Of a DNA stretch of 64,000 nucleotides, positions 11,201 to 26,200 are shown in pieces. Under the pieces are notes generated by a model. That model did no database searches and was not told the origin of the DNA. It saw nothing but the letters and a program-made list of their open reading frames with translations. The DNA comes from Unio delphinus (lineage: Eukaryota; Mollusca; Bivalvia; Unionida; Unionidae), in contig JAQISU010001239.1 in assembly GCA_029339505.1 (NCBI GenBank), positions 7,867,001 through 7,931,000 of the forward strand. Direction: 5' to 3'. Both the position numbers and the translations under genes were made by a program. Position 1 is the first letter of the stretch. Every line of letters starts with the position of its first letter.

Positions 11201-14200
11201 CACTTAAATTGTCCTTAGAGTTGCCATCAGTAAATGGGGGAACATCAATAAAACAGCTTTTTAACATAGAACTATTTGATCACCCATGAGAAAATCTAAG
11301 CACAATTTACTCTGTAGAGCTACATGTTTTTCTTTCCCCTCTATCTGGACAACAGATGATGTGACTGAAAATAAGTACAGTTTCTTTATCTTAAAAATTA
11401 GTTTTGTGGTTTACATGTTATGCTATGTTGATTTTGATGAGAATGCTTTCCCAATTTGGAATACTGTGTATCAGATCGCGAACAGTACTCAAAAGACCCA
11501 GGTGTCTCAACTGCAGACACTGACTGCAACATCATATCAGCTGACATTTGTGATTGTAGAATATTTTCCAATAAATCAAAATTGTGGTTGCATTACCTTC
11601 ATATTGGTGGAAAGATGGTAAAATGCAACTTAGATGAAGCTGTCATTGACACACATTTAAGAAGGCATCATGGTAGAGATATAATCAACCATCAATGGTG
11701 TTGATATCATCAATCCTCCATGGCATTAATGTTTACAACCTGCCATATCATTGATGTTGTCAACACTTCATGGCATTGTTTTGATATTGTCAACCCTCCA
11801 TGGCATTAATGTTGTCAACCCACCATGGCATTGAGGTTGTCAACACTCCATGAGGGGCCCTGAGGGGCTGAATGGTCTAAAGCGCTGTCCGTTACAGATC
11901 ACTGCCATCTCACCCGTCTGCATGGGTTCGAGTTTAAGATTCGGCTGATTTAGTTATGTGAGAAAGCTTGCCAGTAGCTTCTTGTGTGTTGTTGGTTCTT
12001 TCCATGGGTTTTCCGGGTTCTTCCTCCACCATTAATACTGGCCATCATGTATAGCCTATATTGTGCTGAAAAATGGTGTTAAACCATAAAAACAAACAAA
12101 CGGTTAACACTCCATGTCATTGATGTTGTCAGTCCTCCATGGCATTGATGTTTCAACTCTACACAGCATTAACATTGGCAACACTCTGTGTCATGGACTT
12201 TGTTCAAATTCCATTTGCCATTATTATCAAGGAAACAAGCCAAAACTATTGAAGGTAGGGAAAAACAATCTTAAAAATTAATTCAGCCATCAATTGTAGC
12301 AGTGTCTCTTGTTGATTGTATATGGCTTGTCTTACCAGTAAAGTTTTTTCAGCTGTTGTGGTTTAAAAAAAAGATAAACATTCCAAAGATTTTGATATTA
12401 AAGTCCAATAATAGTAGTAAGTTAAACTGAGATTTATTTGAAAACAAAGTTTCAAAGACATGTTTCTTTTTAATGTTTTATATTATCAGTTCCAATAACC
12501 TTGGTTAATAAAACATTTTTATTATATTGCTTATGTTACATAAACACAAAAATGTAAATGTAAATATGCTGAATGGAATCAATGTGAAGTGGCAATACAT
12601 ATTGTGTATTGCAAATTGAAAATACAGTTGAACCCGGTTATGTCGCCGGCCTAGGGGTTTGCCAAAAAGTGTCGAGATAACCGATGATCGAGATAAACGA
12701 AAACCAATATGGTGGCAATATTTTAACATGTGCTTGAAATTTCTTTATGTACATGATGTGCGTTAATAAATGAGAATATAATGCACATGTTTTTGGAGGT
12801 TTTTTTACACAACAGCGTTGCCGCGATTTGTTTGATGAAGCGATCGGCGTGCTATAAAAATGTACAAGTGTACATACATATTTGCTAACAACAAAAGGCA
12901 TATGTGCACCAACTAACGGCAGAGATTTACAAGTATACAATACCAGAGAACCATGCATTGGTATATGCACGTGTCTAATTTATATATACATGTATAATCT
13001 ATTGCATGAAAAGAGTATCAACACCGTGTACTCACCAGCGAATCTTGTAACATACACTGAATCCATAATACAAATATTTCCATCGAAAATATCCACACAA
13101 GGATGTAACATATTCAATAATTTTGTCACAGATCATTATGTGACTGAATTCAATGAAAAGAAAATAACAAAAATTATGTAACGGGTGTACGTAATAAATG
13201 ATGAAATAGTACATGTCCGTAGATTAAATAATGGAAGCTAAAGTGTATTCTTATAATAACTACATGTACATCTCAGGATCTTTCTGTCTCTGAATTCAGT
13301 CATTGTAAATTTCAGCACATTTTCCCACCCAAGCTGCTAGTCAAAGTTCTTTGAACTTGCCGCCCAGCTATTGCATCATGTAATTTTGATGTACTCTAAT
13401 AAAGCAGGCGAACTGGCTGTATTTTAACTACTGAATTATGTCACTGTTTAGCTCGGCAGTTCACTTTGATGATAAACAATGTACTTAAATTAATTGATTT
13501 ATACATTCTGGTGAGAATCTTTTATCAACCGCCGCATTGGCTATTGCTTAGTTGTGTATGAAATTAAGAGAACATATATCGGAGATTATTTGAGCAACGA
13601 TTGTATTCGGAATGCATTCAAGACAAACACAAAGTAGACACGATGGCTTCATTACTCAGGAATCAGTAATTATAATATTGACACTTATGAGCTGTAATTT
13701 TTCAACAATAAACAAAGATCAAAGTTCTCAGTAGGCCCAGCAATTGGTTCGTATTTCCGACGTTAATTTTGGCACAAAACTAGAAGAAATTTGATAATAC
13801 ATTTTCAACACGTTCTTTTTCGCACTGTTTAGATGAATATGAGAATGATAATTAAACTCTTAATTTTTTTTTTTCATTCTTAAATTTTTTTTTTTTTTTG
13901 GTCTTTGAGAAAAATACCTGTAATAAATTACCCGAAATTTCGGGAGCCATGCCACGACCGGGTTATATCCGAATTCGGGTTATAGCGGGGCGGGTTATAG
14001 CGGGGTCCCATTGTATTATCATAAGTTAACACCCAATATAGGGATTCTTTCACTCCTGTATTTTGAGAAATACATAATTATTGTTTATTTGTTGTTTGCT
14101 ATTTCTTATTGCGGAGTTTAAGTCTTTGTAACCGTAACACGGGATTGATGGCAAACGGAAAAGATCAATGAGTAAAATGCACAAATATTATTTACACTGC

Positions 14201-17200
14201 CTGGATTTATGTTTGGTGACATACTCCTTCTTCAAAATATCACAGCCAGTTGTAAATTAATTGACGAACTTCGCCTTGATACATACATCATAGAACATCT
14301 GTTTTAACTTTTTTTTTATCATATCTCAGCCAACAAACAGAAGGATTAGCCATTCCATTAATTTTATCTGTTCTATTCGCGTCTTCAGAAGTCGGTCAGT
14401 TGTAGGTATAGTACGGTAGCATGATTGACTGTCACAACATACAGTACTTGGCCCAGATGTCAGCATAAGCAGATTATGATGCAACAATGCACTGCTAAGA
14501 TGGGGTTGTCGATACAAACAAAGGATCATTTGTGGCATCGATAACTAACATTTTCAAAAGCCGGCGATTGGTCATGGGGATCGAGATAACCGACGTTAAG
14601 TGGCAAATTTGGCCCTCATTTGTGCTCGAGATATTAGGGTTCGGCGACATAAAAGAATCGACATAACCGATGAGAAAATGCTAAGACAAAGAGAGAATTT
14701 GGCGGTTCCACTTCAAAAACGTCGACTTAATAGGGTTGGCAAGTTAACCGAGGTCGAGATAAGTGGGTTTGACTGTATTGTGATATGTATCAAATAGGAA
14801 GTCATATGCCAGCCCTAGTGGACTTGACCCAATCAGATGCATTTAAGGATGATTCCCTTATCACCAGTCGATTGAGAACTTTTTATTCCTGGTGTTCCTT
14901 CTTATCAAAAGGTGTGGCTATGCTTTAAATGAAAACCCATATTATGAAGGTATACAAATAAATTTATCATTTTATTGGCAAGAGTTATAAAAATATTTGT
15001 AGCAGAACTTTTCTTTTTTGTTATGTAAAACATATTTATGATATATATCTCAAATTCCATTTGGATTTTGCTTGATAATAATCATTTGATCTATGAAAAA
15101 AATGTGGCTGATATTGAATGGCACTTGTAGTACATTGTTGAATACAGCATGCATAAGAAATGGGAGCTGATTGCTTTTCCTTAGGAAATACAAAGTCAAC
15201 CAATCTGGGGAGGTTTAAAAACCATGACCATGGATTACAAATCCAATGTTAGTTTGACTAGGATGTGATGGCATCCATGAATATTTTTGATCATAATACT
15301 TGAGCCTGTATTATGGATGTAAATGGAGGAACAAATAATTTTGGATCACTGTTTAATTAGATATTGAGGTGCCATAAACCGATCCAAAAACACAAAAAAT
15401 ATAGAGCAAAGCATTGCTATCATTCTTTTTGAAAATCAGAATAAGTAACAATATTACTGACATTCCAGTTAATAGCAGGAAAGAGAAAACAAATGCTAGA
15501 ATGGTATTAAACGATTTGCAAGTCTTACAGTGTATATGTGAAATGATTTGTAAACTAATGATCCAATGAAGTCCTCTTTCATATTAGACTTTATAAAGTT
15601 GAAATTGACATAATGTTATGTTCTTCTTTGACTTCTTTCAGGGAAAGATCCTACCTTTCAGTTTGATGCCAGAATAGGTTATAGAAACAAGGAAGATGGA
15701 GTCAATGACTGGAAGGAACTAGCACACTCTTTGGAAGAGAGAAAACTGGACTGCCAAATAGCGCCCGATAAGGTGAGACATTATTGAGTTCTGACCAAAT
15801 ATTAGCCTTTACTTTTGGGGATACATGTATATTGTGATTGGTCAAGCCTGTATGTTCATATGTTTGTGCATGTATACATCACTAAGTACTCAACATAGTA
15901 TGAACTGATTTAGAGACAGTAATCAGGTTTTTTATGAGGATGAGTTACTGGCAATTAAGGTTTTGGATCCTGTATGCAGATGAGTGGAAGTTGTAGTGAT
16001 TGCAATGGGATCAGCAGGTTAAATAGAATCTTATAAAACACAAATCACTTCAGTACCATATGAATTGGGTTGACCATGGTCATATAGTAGACTTGCAATT
16101 ATCTGAAGTCAAGGGACTAGAAGAAAAGTTTGGAATACACCGGAGTTAGAATAACTGAAGGTCATGAATATGCAAAGGTACATAAAGGTGAATACATTAC
16201 TTTTCATACATAATGTTTATTTTAGCTCTTCGTATTGTTTTTTTTTAAAATCATTTTCTTTGGCCTGACTGGCCACTGATTATAATTTTATTGGCTAGAT
16301 GAAAAAGCATAAAGTTTGGATTCTTAGAGAGCTTTGCAAAATACAAATTATGCCAGAATGATATTTATTTGCATGCAATGGGAGAAGTGCTCCAGAGTCA
16401 CATGCAGCTGAATAAAAACCCAAGCTCTTGTAGGCCTAATGGTGGCGCTTAATACAAGCAAAACAAGAAGCCTTCAACATGAAATTATTTTTGACAAAAA
16501 GAGGTACATGTATGTCTTTGAAAACAGAGATTCAGGTTCTAAAACAGAACTATATGATCTTAATTATGAAATTAGTTCAATCTGGTTTTGTATTGGAATT
16601 GTTTTTAAATAGCCAAGATGATAATTCTAAAAATATAGAATACAGCTAATCTGACAGAATTATTAATATATTTAATATGAAATAGTTTAAAATATTCATA
16701 CGATGTTTTTATATAAGCATAATAAAAAAAAAATAAAAAAATTCTTTACTTATTTTGTTTATGGGGTTGAATGAAGAAGAAAGGAAGATACTGAAAAAAG
16801 ATATTGAGACATTGCTAGCTGTTGCTGATGTTTTTGCATTGAAAGCAAAGATCCATTTGAAAATTTCATTTATCATGACATCAAAATAATTTGAGGAAAA
16901 GTTAAAAGGACAAAATGGCTGAATTTGGAGCACATGAAAATCTGCTTGATGACAAAGCTACAAGAACTGAAAAATTCACTCTTAAATATTTTGGACTTGT
17001 AAATAGTGTAGTGTAGACAGAGTAAAATGAACTTTGTTCAGTGACTACATTATTATAATGCCCAGATGTAGGATGATAATATCAATGGGAAAGGTACCAA
17101 TGATCATACTGTTGACTTAAATGTATTTTTGTTGTTTTAAAATAAATTGGCAAGAAATGTTCCTCGTATGAATACTAGTAAGTATAAACTTGAGTTTACA

Positions 17201-20200
17201 AAGTTTCATTTATATAATCTTTAAAATTAATGTAAAAATGCCCCTTGAAAAACATGATTTTTAACCTTAAAAAAACCTTGAAAATTTTGAAAGAAATATG
17301 CTACTAACCCTATGTACAGTGTTATTACAAATCCCTCTTGAATTTTTTTTAAGAAATTCAGCATGGTCGAAACCAGGGAATAAAAATACCAATTTATAAT
17401 AATTTTGTTTTGAGCTTTATGCATTAATTGAAATGTTACCTCTATCAGACTCTACATTTTGCACATTGCCTCCTGTATTTGTCCCAGACTTAATCTACAT
17501 TTAGGAGTCATTAGGTTCATTACTGTAGATGTGATTCAGGATTTTGTCCATATTGGTTTGATTCAGAAATTAACTGGGTGATTCATTTGGTTAAAATGAC
17601 CAGCATTTCCTATCTGTATATAGTGAAAGTATACAGTTTTGACTGGGAAAGGAGGATCTTGCAAAAGCCCAGTGAACACTATCAAAATCCACTGCACTTA
17701 CTACCTAAATATCCTGGAAACTGATGTATGCCTTGAATTAGAAACAAAAAAGTTCTGAAGCTGATACATACCCAAATATATACGAAACTCTGCACGGAAA
17801 GAAAAAAAAAGTTCAGAAAAATGTTGGTGACAAGATTGCTTTTCATTTCAGTTGGTGACAGGAAACCAGTATAACTGTAGCCTCTTGTCATTTTTTGAGT
17901 TGGGAAGTCTTCACTACGATTACTATCTGATTAATGTCCGAGTCCCAGTCGAGCCATACAAAGGAATCAACATGGAGATTGGAAGTCTGATGGATATCTG
18001 GGTCATTGTAAGTCAAAGGAAATTGTTTATGGGAAGTCAGTTCTTGCTATAGCACATCCAAGTTAAGTTTTAAACTTTTATTGTTTCCACACAGTGTGAA
18101 AGATGGTTTTAATCTGAAATTTCAGGTTACTTGGCAGAGAGCCTTCTAATGTAATGATGTTTCATATTTGTTCTGATTGTATACTAATCAACAGTCCCTT
18201 ATGATTGCCATGATTATTGATGATATGAAAAACTTAAACTCCTTCTGAGAATAACTGGAGATAGCATCTCCAAAACTGCAGGAACAATTTCATTCATATT
18301 TGTTTGAAGGAGATTCTTTGGCCTCCAGGAACAATTTCTTTTTTGATGTGGATTTCATGGCTTCAGGGAACAATTTTATTTTGATTATGATTCCTTGTGT
18401 TCAAGGCCTCTACATTCTGATTTTCTAGTCTGTTCTGTAGAATTTAGCCAGTTTTGATCCATGCAGACTTACTGAGTGATATAAGGCCTACTTTGATCCA
18501 TGCAAACTTACTGAGTGATATAAGGCCTACTTTGATCTATGCAAACTTACTGAGTGATCTGAGGCCTACTTTGATCTATGCAAACTTACTGAGTGATATG
18601 AGGTTTACTTTGATTTGTGCAAACTTACTGAGTGATATAAGGCCTACTTTGATCCATGCAAAAAACTTACTGAGTGATCTGAGGCCTACTTTGATCCATG
18701 CAAAAAACTTACTGAGTGATCTGAGGCCTACTTTGATGTATGCAAACTTACTGAGTGATCTGAGGCCTACTTTGATCCATGCAAACTTACTGAGTGATCT
18801 GAGGCCTACTTTGATCCATCCATTACTGAGTGATCTGAGGTCTACTTTGATCCATGCAAACTTACTGAGTGATGTGAGGCCTACTTTGATCCATGCAAAC
18901 TTACTGAGTGATATGAGGCCTACTTTGATGTATGCAAACAACTTACTGAGTGATCTGAGGCCTACTTTGATCCATGCAAACTTACTGAGTGTTCTGAGGT
19001 CTACTTTGATCCATGCAAATTTACTGAGTGATCTGAGGCTTACTTTGATCCATGCAAACTTACTGAGTGATCTGAGGCCTACTTTGATCCATCCATTACT
19101 GAGTGATCTGAGGCCTACTTTGATCCATGCAAACTTACTGAGTGATCTGAGGCCTACTTTGATCATGTGAGGCCTATTTTGATCATGTGTTAGACCATCA
19201 GATAGACAGCATAATACAAAATTATTAAATATGTATATTGCTATTTTGTTTCAGGCCATTCACCAGAATGGTGGGTTTACGAAGGTATGGGTTTCCATCA
19301 AGACAGCAATGTTTCCCATTGTCTTAGCAGTTCTGATTTGGTTCTGGAGAAGAATTATGATGTTGACCAGGCCACCCAATCTACTTGAAAGGTAGGCAGT
19401 TGGGTGGGCATAAGTAGTTTCCATTTTTGTGAACAGATTGACAAATCATGTTTAGGAGTTTAAGTAATGAAGTCAGAATACATGTAACAGTTACAGACCT
19501 TAACTTACAAATGTTAAAAATAATAATATATCTAATATTTTGTTATCTATGCTTTTTAGAGTACATTATGAATTAGAGCATTTTTTATGTCTTCTAATTT
19601 CATGGTGTTTTTTTTTTTTTTTTTATAGTCATAAAGCGCTTAGAGCTTCTAAAGATAATGCACTATACAAAGTTCTCATTATTGTTATTATTATTATTAA
19701 TTGAAGCAAACATTCTGGATTTGAGGACTATTTTAAGATTTCATTTTTGATTAAGTAAGGTTAAAAGATCACAAGTTGGACATGTACATAGATAGCATCT
19801 CCACAGCAGAAATGACAGCCTTGTCATTATTTAGTCCATTCTATTTCCAATGACAAAATGGAATAGAATTTTGTTAGTCTTCATCCTAAACTTGTCTCCT
19901 ATCCCTTTGAAACTTTCAAATTTGGTACATGCAAATAAATTCCCAATAAACCTGGTTGCCTTTTATCCTTCTCTTTTGGGTACACATTTTTATGAGGTTA
20001 TAGTGAAGAAGGAACAAGGTGGTAAACATCCATCCTGCAGCTCTGTGTCAATGCCCTTGAGATCTTTAGTCATTAGAATCCTCTCCAGTTTGGAGAGGGT
20101 CTCTGAATGCAATCCAAAATGAACCTTGTTTCTTCCACATTGGCAATGGATTGGGAGTTAGGCAGCCAGATAGCAGACTGCCAAAGTGAGGTCTGGCCCA

Positions 20201-23200
20201 GTGTATAGCATTGGCTCTGGTTTCCACCTCAAGTACATGGTCCAGTCACCTGTTTGGCTTGTTAATTCGCCTATTTTGGAATCCAATGTTCCCCATGTGA
20301 TGATATTGATATGGACCTTAATTGCCTTCCATTCTGATATTTGCAGAGATTGGTCGGAGTCTTAGCCAAGACAGCAAGAAATGCAGTTTCAATGTTTATT
20401 GGACATCTCTCTCCAAGACAATTATGTTGCATATGAAACATTATATTGGAAATTCATCTTTCAGAACAGATCAGATACTTAGAGATTCAACAACCAGTCC
20501 CTTGTTCTTAATGCCTAGATTGAGCCTTTTATGTGATCTTTGGCCATTATTAAAATCTTTTTATGAAGCTTTATTCAAGAGTCTTTATCTTTATGACAGT
20601 ATTCTTTCACTCCCAAGCACCTTCTTACAGTGAATGCAAAGTTTATTTTGACATTGTATCTTTAGGCCATCAGCTAAATGTATATTTTCATCTTACCAAG
20701 AATTGAAACTTTGTGAGTGGATAAGTCGTGAAAAGTTCTACATCATAATTTCAGAAAGACAAATTTCATTTTTCATTGGCTTTGTTGAAAGTATGTGTCA
20801 AAGTTCATTTATTGAGTGTTGTTATTTACAATCCCTGAAGCCTGATAATTGGATGCATCTCTATTAGTACTAAACCCTTACAACCAAAACAGGCCTTAAT
20901 GACCAGAATGTTATGTTGTTTTTTTTTTGTGGGTTTAATGTGACCATTTAGCACATGACTGGCTATAAACAATGGCCAGTATAATTGGGGTGGGGAAAGT
21001 ACAGAGAAATGTCCCAGAATGAATCACTGACCGTCACAACTTGACTATTAAAATTTAAAGTAGGTCTGTCTATGTGACTGTGTATGAGAGGGATAAGCAA
21101 GAACTACACAAAAATACATAAATTAAAAACAATATTAATCAAATCATATACAAAGCCACATAGGTAACACTTTATTCAATAAGCGAGTACATATACAGTC
21201 GACTCCACTTAACTGCACATCGGTTAACTGCACACACCGGATAACTGCACGTAATCACACCCGTCCCGTTTTTTCCCCAATGCTTTTCAATGTACTGTAC
21301 CGTACTTCGGTTAACTGCACACTCCGGTTAACTGCACAGTCTCGTGACTGGCCCGAGGGTGTGCAGTTAACCGGAGTCGACTGTATTAAATCAATCCACC
21401 ACTAAATTGAAGCTAAATTATAATGGCAGCATGTCACGAGTCCTATGTTTATTAAAGTTTATCTCAAATTCTAGTCTTCAAGACTGCATACCTTGACTAA
21501 AACACATTTAGACCTATTGGTCAGTATTGTTCAGAGTCCACCATATCAAACTAGTGGATATCAAACTAGTGGTTACAGAGGATTATTAAACACAAACAAG
21601 CATGTAATGTACCATTCATAGTATATGTGTTGTTTGTTTTATCAGGACATTTTCATTTTCCAGGACCCTGTTTTCCCTTGGAATTGCAATGAGTCTGCTG
21701 AACTGTGAGTAATATATGATATTGTTCATTTACTGGATCATTTTTATAAGTGCATCAATATTTATCTCGATTCAAGTTGAAAAAATAGGACTTTAAGTTG
21801 GTGAAAGAAGAAAAATTCTATATCTCTTTTGCACAATTATTTGATGAATGTATTTTTTTAATAAAACTAATTAACATACAGTTTTTAGCTGACCTTGCCA
21901 TTAGGTCATGTGAGCTGGTATATTGACCTGCATGCACAGTGTCATTTGGTATCCATCAAGATTTGTTTTCTCAGAAAACTACTGGTCCAGTTTAGATTAA
22001 GATTTATAAAAATGTGTTTCATGAATAATTTACCAATTTGTGTTCTGAGAGGTTCCCCTAGTAAGGATGCGGTTTCCATTAGAACTTTACGTCGAAAACC
22101 TATTTTTAGCATTGTTTTAAGATTGGCTGAGCCATTGTGGATAAAACGTATGATGTCAGCCATAGTGAAAACTATTCTCAAGTCCTTCATAATAGCAGAG
22201 CCAATTTCAATCAGACTTTGAATTTTTTTTCGGAAAGGCTTTAACACAATTATATCCATAGTGCCTCCCCTTGCAAAGGTTGGCTTAAACATGTGTGCTC
22301 CCCTAGCCATTGTATGGCTTCTTAGCAACCATATGGAAAACCTTTATTCAGTTTCATCCAGGGATGATTCAAACAATACATTTTTATGGCTGCCATCACC
22401 AGAATTGTGATTATTTTTATTGTGAAATAAGTTCTTTATAGTACTATTTAACATTGACTTCTAGTGTTTCTAACCTCTTACCTTGGTCATACCTGTACTT
22501 GTTTTTAACAATAATTTTCATACGTTCATGTATAGCAGATTTAAAAAAAAACTTAATTTTATAAGTGTTTGTATGTAAGTGTGTAAACTAAAATTGATTA
22601 TAACAATTTGTTGGTGTTTTTTAAAACACTTTTCTATAATAGAAGTTGTTATTATGCTTGGTATAGAACAGAAAAACATTTTTATAACATGTTCTTAATA
22701 TGAGGCTAAAAATATACAGCCAATAAATATGACTGTTTATTCATGTCACATACTATTAATTTATGCTTTATTATATAAAATCTGTATCATTTACAGGTGT
22801 TTTTAAAAATAATAAAAAGTGTTCTGTAATTATATAGTGCATTTGGTTTCACATTGATTTAACATTTTATTATGTTCTGAAGGATAAGAATCTTGAACAG
22901 TCAGTTTAACTAGCAGACCTAATTCAGCAAACTAGAATAATTGAACACTATTAATACCAATATTCACTTGACAAAAAAATGTACCCACTAATTATATAAG
23001 GTATAAAACAAAACTTTATGAGGAACTTGTCATTATTAAGATTTATATCCAATATAGTCATAAACAGACAGACATGAATTTGCATTTTCCTTGGAGACCA
23101 TTTTAAGCTAGGTGAGTAATATTGGGCCAACTTGAACATCTTATATCATTAAATATATTCACTTAATATGATCTAAATAATTCTCATCAGTAACTTTACT

Positions 23201-26200
23201 TTTCATGTAAAAATATCAACAAAAGTCTCAGGAAATAATCACTGAAATATATATGGTCAGTTCTTTTTTGTTTGGGCCACATTCTGTGAAAAGTATGATT
23301 TTCAGAGGTAACACAATCAAAAAGTTACTTAATTAAGTTCACATTTTAACAAAGTTCTTTTCTGATTTGATGGAAATTGATACAATTGAAAAGAATGTGT
23401 TCCACTGGCAGGGTATACACTTTGGTCAAGATTTAACCATTTCGATGTATGCGTGAGTCAGGTATGTATGTCCTATATGCAACCAAGCCACTGCCTCTGT
23501 GTGATTTCTTTTGGATTGCAGGATTCCACTCTCTAATAATGGGTTTTGGTGTTTTGAAGCTTGTTTGTGAAGATTTTGTACAGCTTAGTCATCCAAGTAC
23601 ATAGAATGTGTCAATTTATATCAGTTTTACAGCAATTTTGAAACAGGCAGTAAGACATTAAAAGCAAAGATGATTTAGAGATCCATTCAAACACCTGCAA
23701 TTTTTTTTCTTCTTCAAATTTGATCACTCACTTCAATTACCCTATGTAAAAGAAAATAATATATCAGGCAAACAACAATTATAATCAGTTACTAAATTAA
23801 AAAATACATAAAGACCTTGAGAGATCTTGATGTACACAGGGTACTGAGAAATCTGGAAAAAGTCAGGAGAAATGATTTTTTTTTTTCTAGCTGTGATAAA
23901 TTCTTGCAAATATTGATAACAGTTTGGAAAACCCTGGGAATTTCCCTTCACAACTTGACGCCGAAACAACTATGTAATTGAGTTGTAACATAATTGATTG
24001 TGAGTTAAATTTATCGAGTTCTAATATTAAGAGGTTGCAGTATGGATCATTTGGGTGATTGCCATAAAAATATTTGCTGAGACAAGGCATTCAGTGGATT
24101 AGATTCGTCTTGTAGACTTTTTGTTTCATGGACAGCTTGATATCCATATCTATTTTTTTATATGGAAGGTATGAAAAACGGAATAGCATCACAAGAGGCC
24201 AACATGGTGGTGTTAAAGCAAAGCCTTTTAGTGGATGAGCTAGCAAACTTATATGTTGTTAAATCGAGTTATACCTGCATGAAATCGATATGAAAATTGT
24301 TTATTTTCTCAGAAATTGCGAGTATTAAAATTGTTATGTCTTTAATCTGCTGAAAGACGATGAAACTAATGTGTTGATAAAATTTGAGCTGCTACTAGCA
24401 ATTGCAATTGCTAATCACATGAGCACACAGAATTTCATAACTGTCATTTAGTGGTTGTAATAAAATACAAAAATGAAAAAGCACAAAATTCTTTATATTT
24501 ATTCCGAGACCAACTTTGTATCATGTGACTACCATGTTGACATGTTCTCTTACGCATGGAGCATAAAGCATAAAAATCAGGCAACCAAACTACTGTTTTA
24601 TGAATTGGACTGAAAACATTTCTTGTAGTTCTTGAAATATGTTGAGAATTGTATGTTCCTTTTTTTTTTACAAAAGGTATCAGACTTTCATTTGATACAA
24701 TTTAATTTTTTTACAACGTTATGAAGGAGTTTGTTGTTGATATCACATGACTACTGGACAGAATGTCGTTTGAAATTGGTGAAGTCATGTGACTATTAGC
24801 GCAAATGGCGAGTAGCAGGTCAGGTTTCATCTATGCTGAGTTTCATTTAGTCTGTCAGCGCATTAAAGATAAAAATATTATAATACTTGTACATATAATG
24901 TAACAAATACAGAACATTCAAGCTTTCTTGAGTTATTCATATGTATTTTAGTATCATATTGTATAATGCTGTCTGATGAATAAAGTTAGATTTAATAGAA
25001 ATGTATTCATTTTTGTTTTTAGTGCCATTGGAGTGGCTGACCTTGGCAGTCGATATGCCCTTCATGCTGATGATCAATGACATCAGACAAGGGATCTTCT
25101 ATGCGATGTTGCTCTGCTTCTGGATTATCTTTGCAGGAGAACATATCATGGTAATGGGGCAATGCTTTATGTCACTTACGCTGGTTGCAGTGGGGCATCT
25201 TGTCCTGTCCATACTGTGATCCATCCCTTTAAGGGAACTTGTTAGTGAAATTTATAAAATCTACATTATATAGACAAATGACATGGAGCTTTAGATACTA
25301 TTATTAGATTTTCTTGCTATTAATGTAGTTTTTTATTTTAATAGTTTTTGAACTTTTAATAATTTTTTGGCAAAGCCCTGAGCAGCTCGAGAAATAAATG
25401 CTTGCTGTAGACAAATTTATTATCTCAGTTTGTATGCATATGCTGTTATTGTTGTAGGGTTTAACGTCATTTTTCAGCACATGATAGGCTATACATGGTG
25501 GTCAGTAATAATGGGTGGAGGAAGAAACTGCGAAAACCCCTGGAAAGAACCACTGACCTACAAGACGCTACTGGCAAGCTATCTCACATACCCACATTGG
25601 CCGAATCTGAGATTCGAACCCACGCTGACAGGTGAGATGGCAGTAATTCGTAACTGAGAGCACTTTAGACCACTCGGCCACTCAGGGCCCCAGATATATA
25701 TGCAGATTACCTGATTAGATTTTTGTGCCATGTAAATATATTTTAGTAGCTCACCTGACTGTAAAACCAATGGAGCTGCTATATAACCCTGCATTTATCA
25801 TGCATCATTTATTATCGTTCAACTGTGTTAATTTTGAGCTCTTCTCAAAAAGTACAGGGCTAATCTTTTAAAACACACTTGGCACTTTCCTCAGGACAAT
25901 CAATTCCAATATTTTATTTATAGTGGCTCCTCTAGTAACAGTGTGGCTTCCATAGCAAAACCAACGTATGTTTGAGTTCTACTCCAGACTGGCTGGGTTA
26001 ATTTTAACTTCGCCAGGCTTTTGATGTCGCGGTCGGATAAAAAAAACATAGCACATTTTCTCACCACTCTGCAGCTAGTTAAGTCTTTGATCTTGCCGCC
26101 TAGCTTGTGGGTCATGTTCTTCAGATATACTCTTACAATGACAACATGTACATCTGTTTGTCTTTCAGCCCCTGAATTTTCTGATTGTAAATATCAGCAC

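Larger units (their letters stand above)
10949..15641 (+). other. WLS intron 2
   Basis: A 4.7-kb intron. It contains a short minisatellite split by a SINE (11690-12190) and a 2.15-kb Tigger-like element (12625-14775). The remainder (10949-11690 and 14780-15641) shows nothing recognisable. Confidence 0.9.
19392..21663 (+). other. WLS intron 5
   Basis: A 2.3-kb intron with an L2-like LINE tail (19597-19704), a decayed SINE tail (about 20915-21015) and a 188-bp TIR element (21196-21383). No other feature was seen. Confidence 0.9.

Noticed and set aside
11286..11704. Two plus-strand frames of 111 and 82 codons in intron 2
   Set aside because: They overlap in different frames, lack splice signals matching WLS phases, and do not resemble any known protein.
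18576..19166. A 196-codon minus-strand frame as a protein gene
   Set aside because: It is the antisense of the 39-bp minisatellite; no splice sites or promoter support it. Kept only as a property of the repeat.
18454..19190. CRISPR array
   Set aside because: Units are contiguous with no unique spacers, and this is eukaryotic intronic DNA.
21895..22328. Overlapping frames of 108 (+) and 128 (-) codons in intron 6
   Set aside because: They fall in a degenerate dispersed repeat and mirror each other; no recognisable domain.
25151..25219. Alternative end of WLS by read-through of exon 7
   Set aside because: The frame is open for only 22 codons beyond a normal donor; no more than expected by chance.
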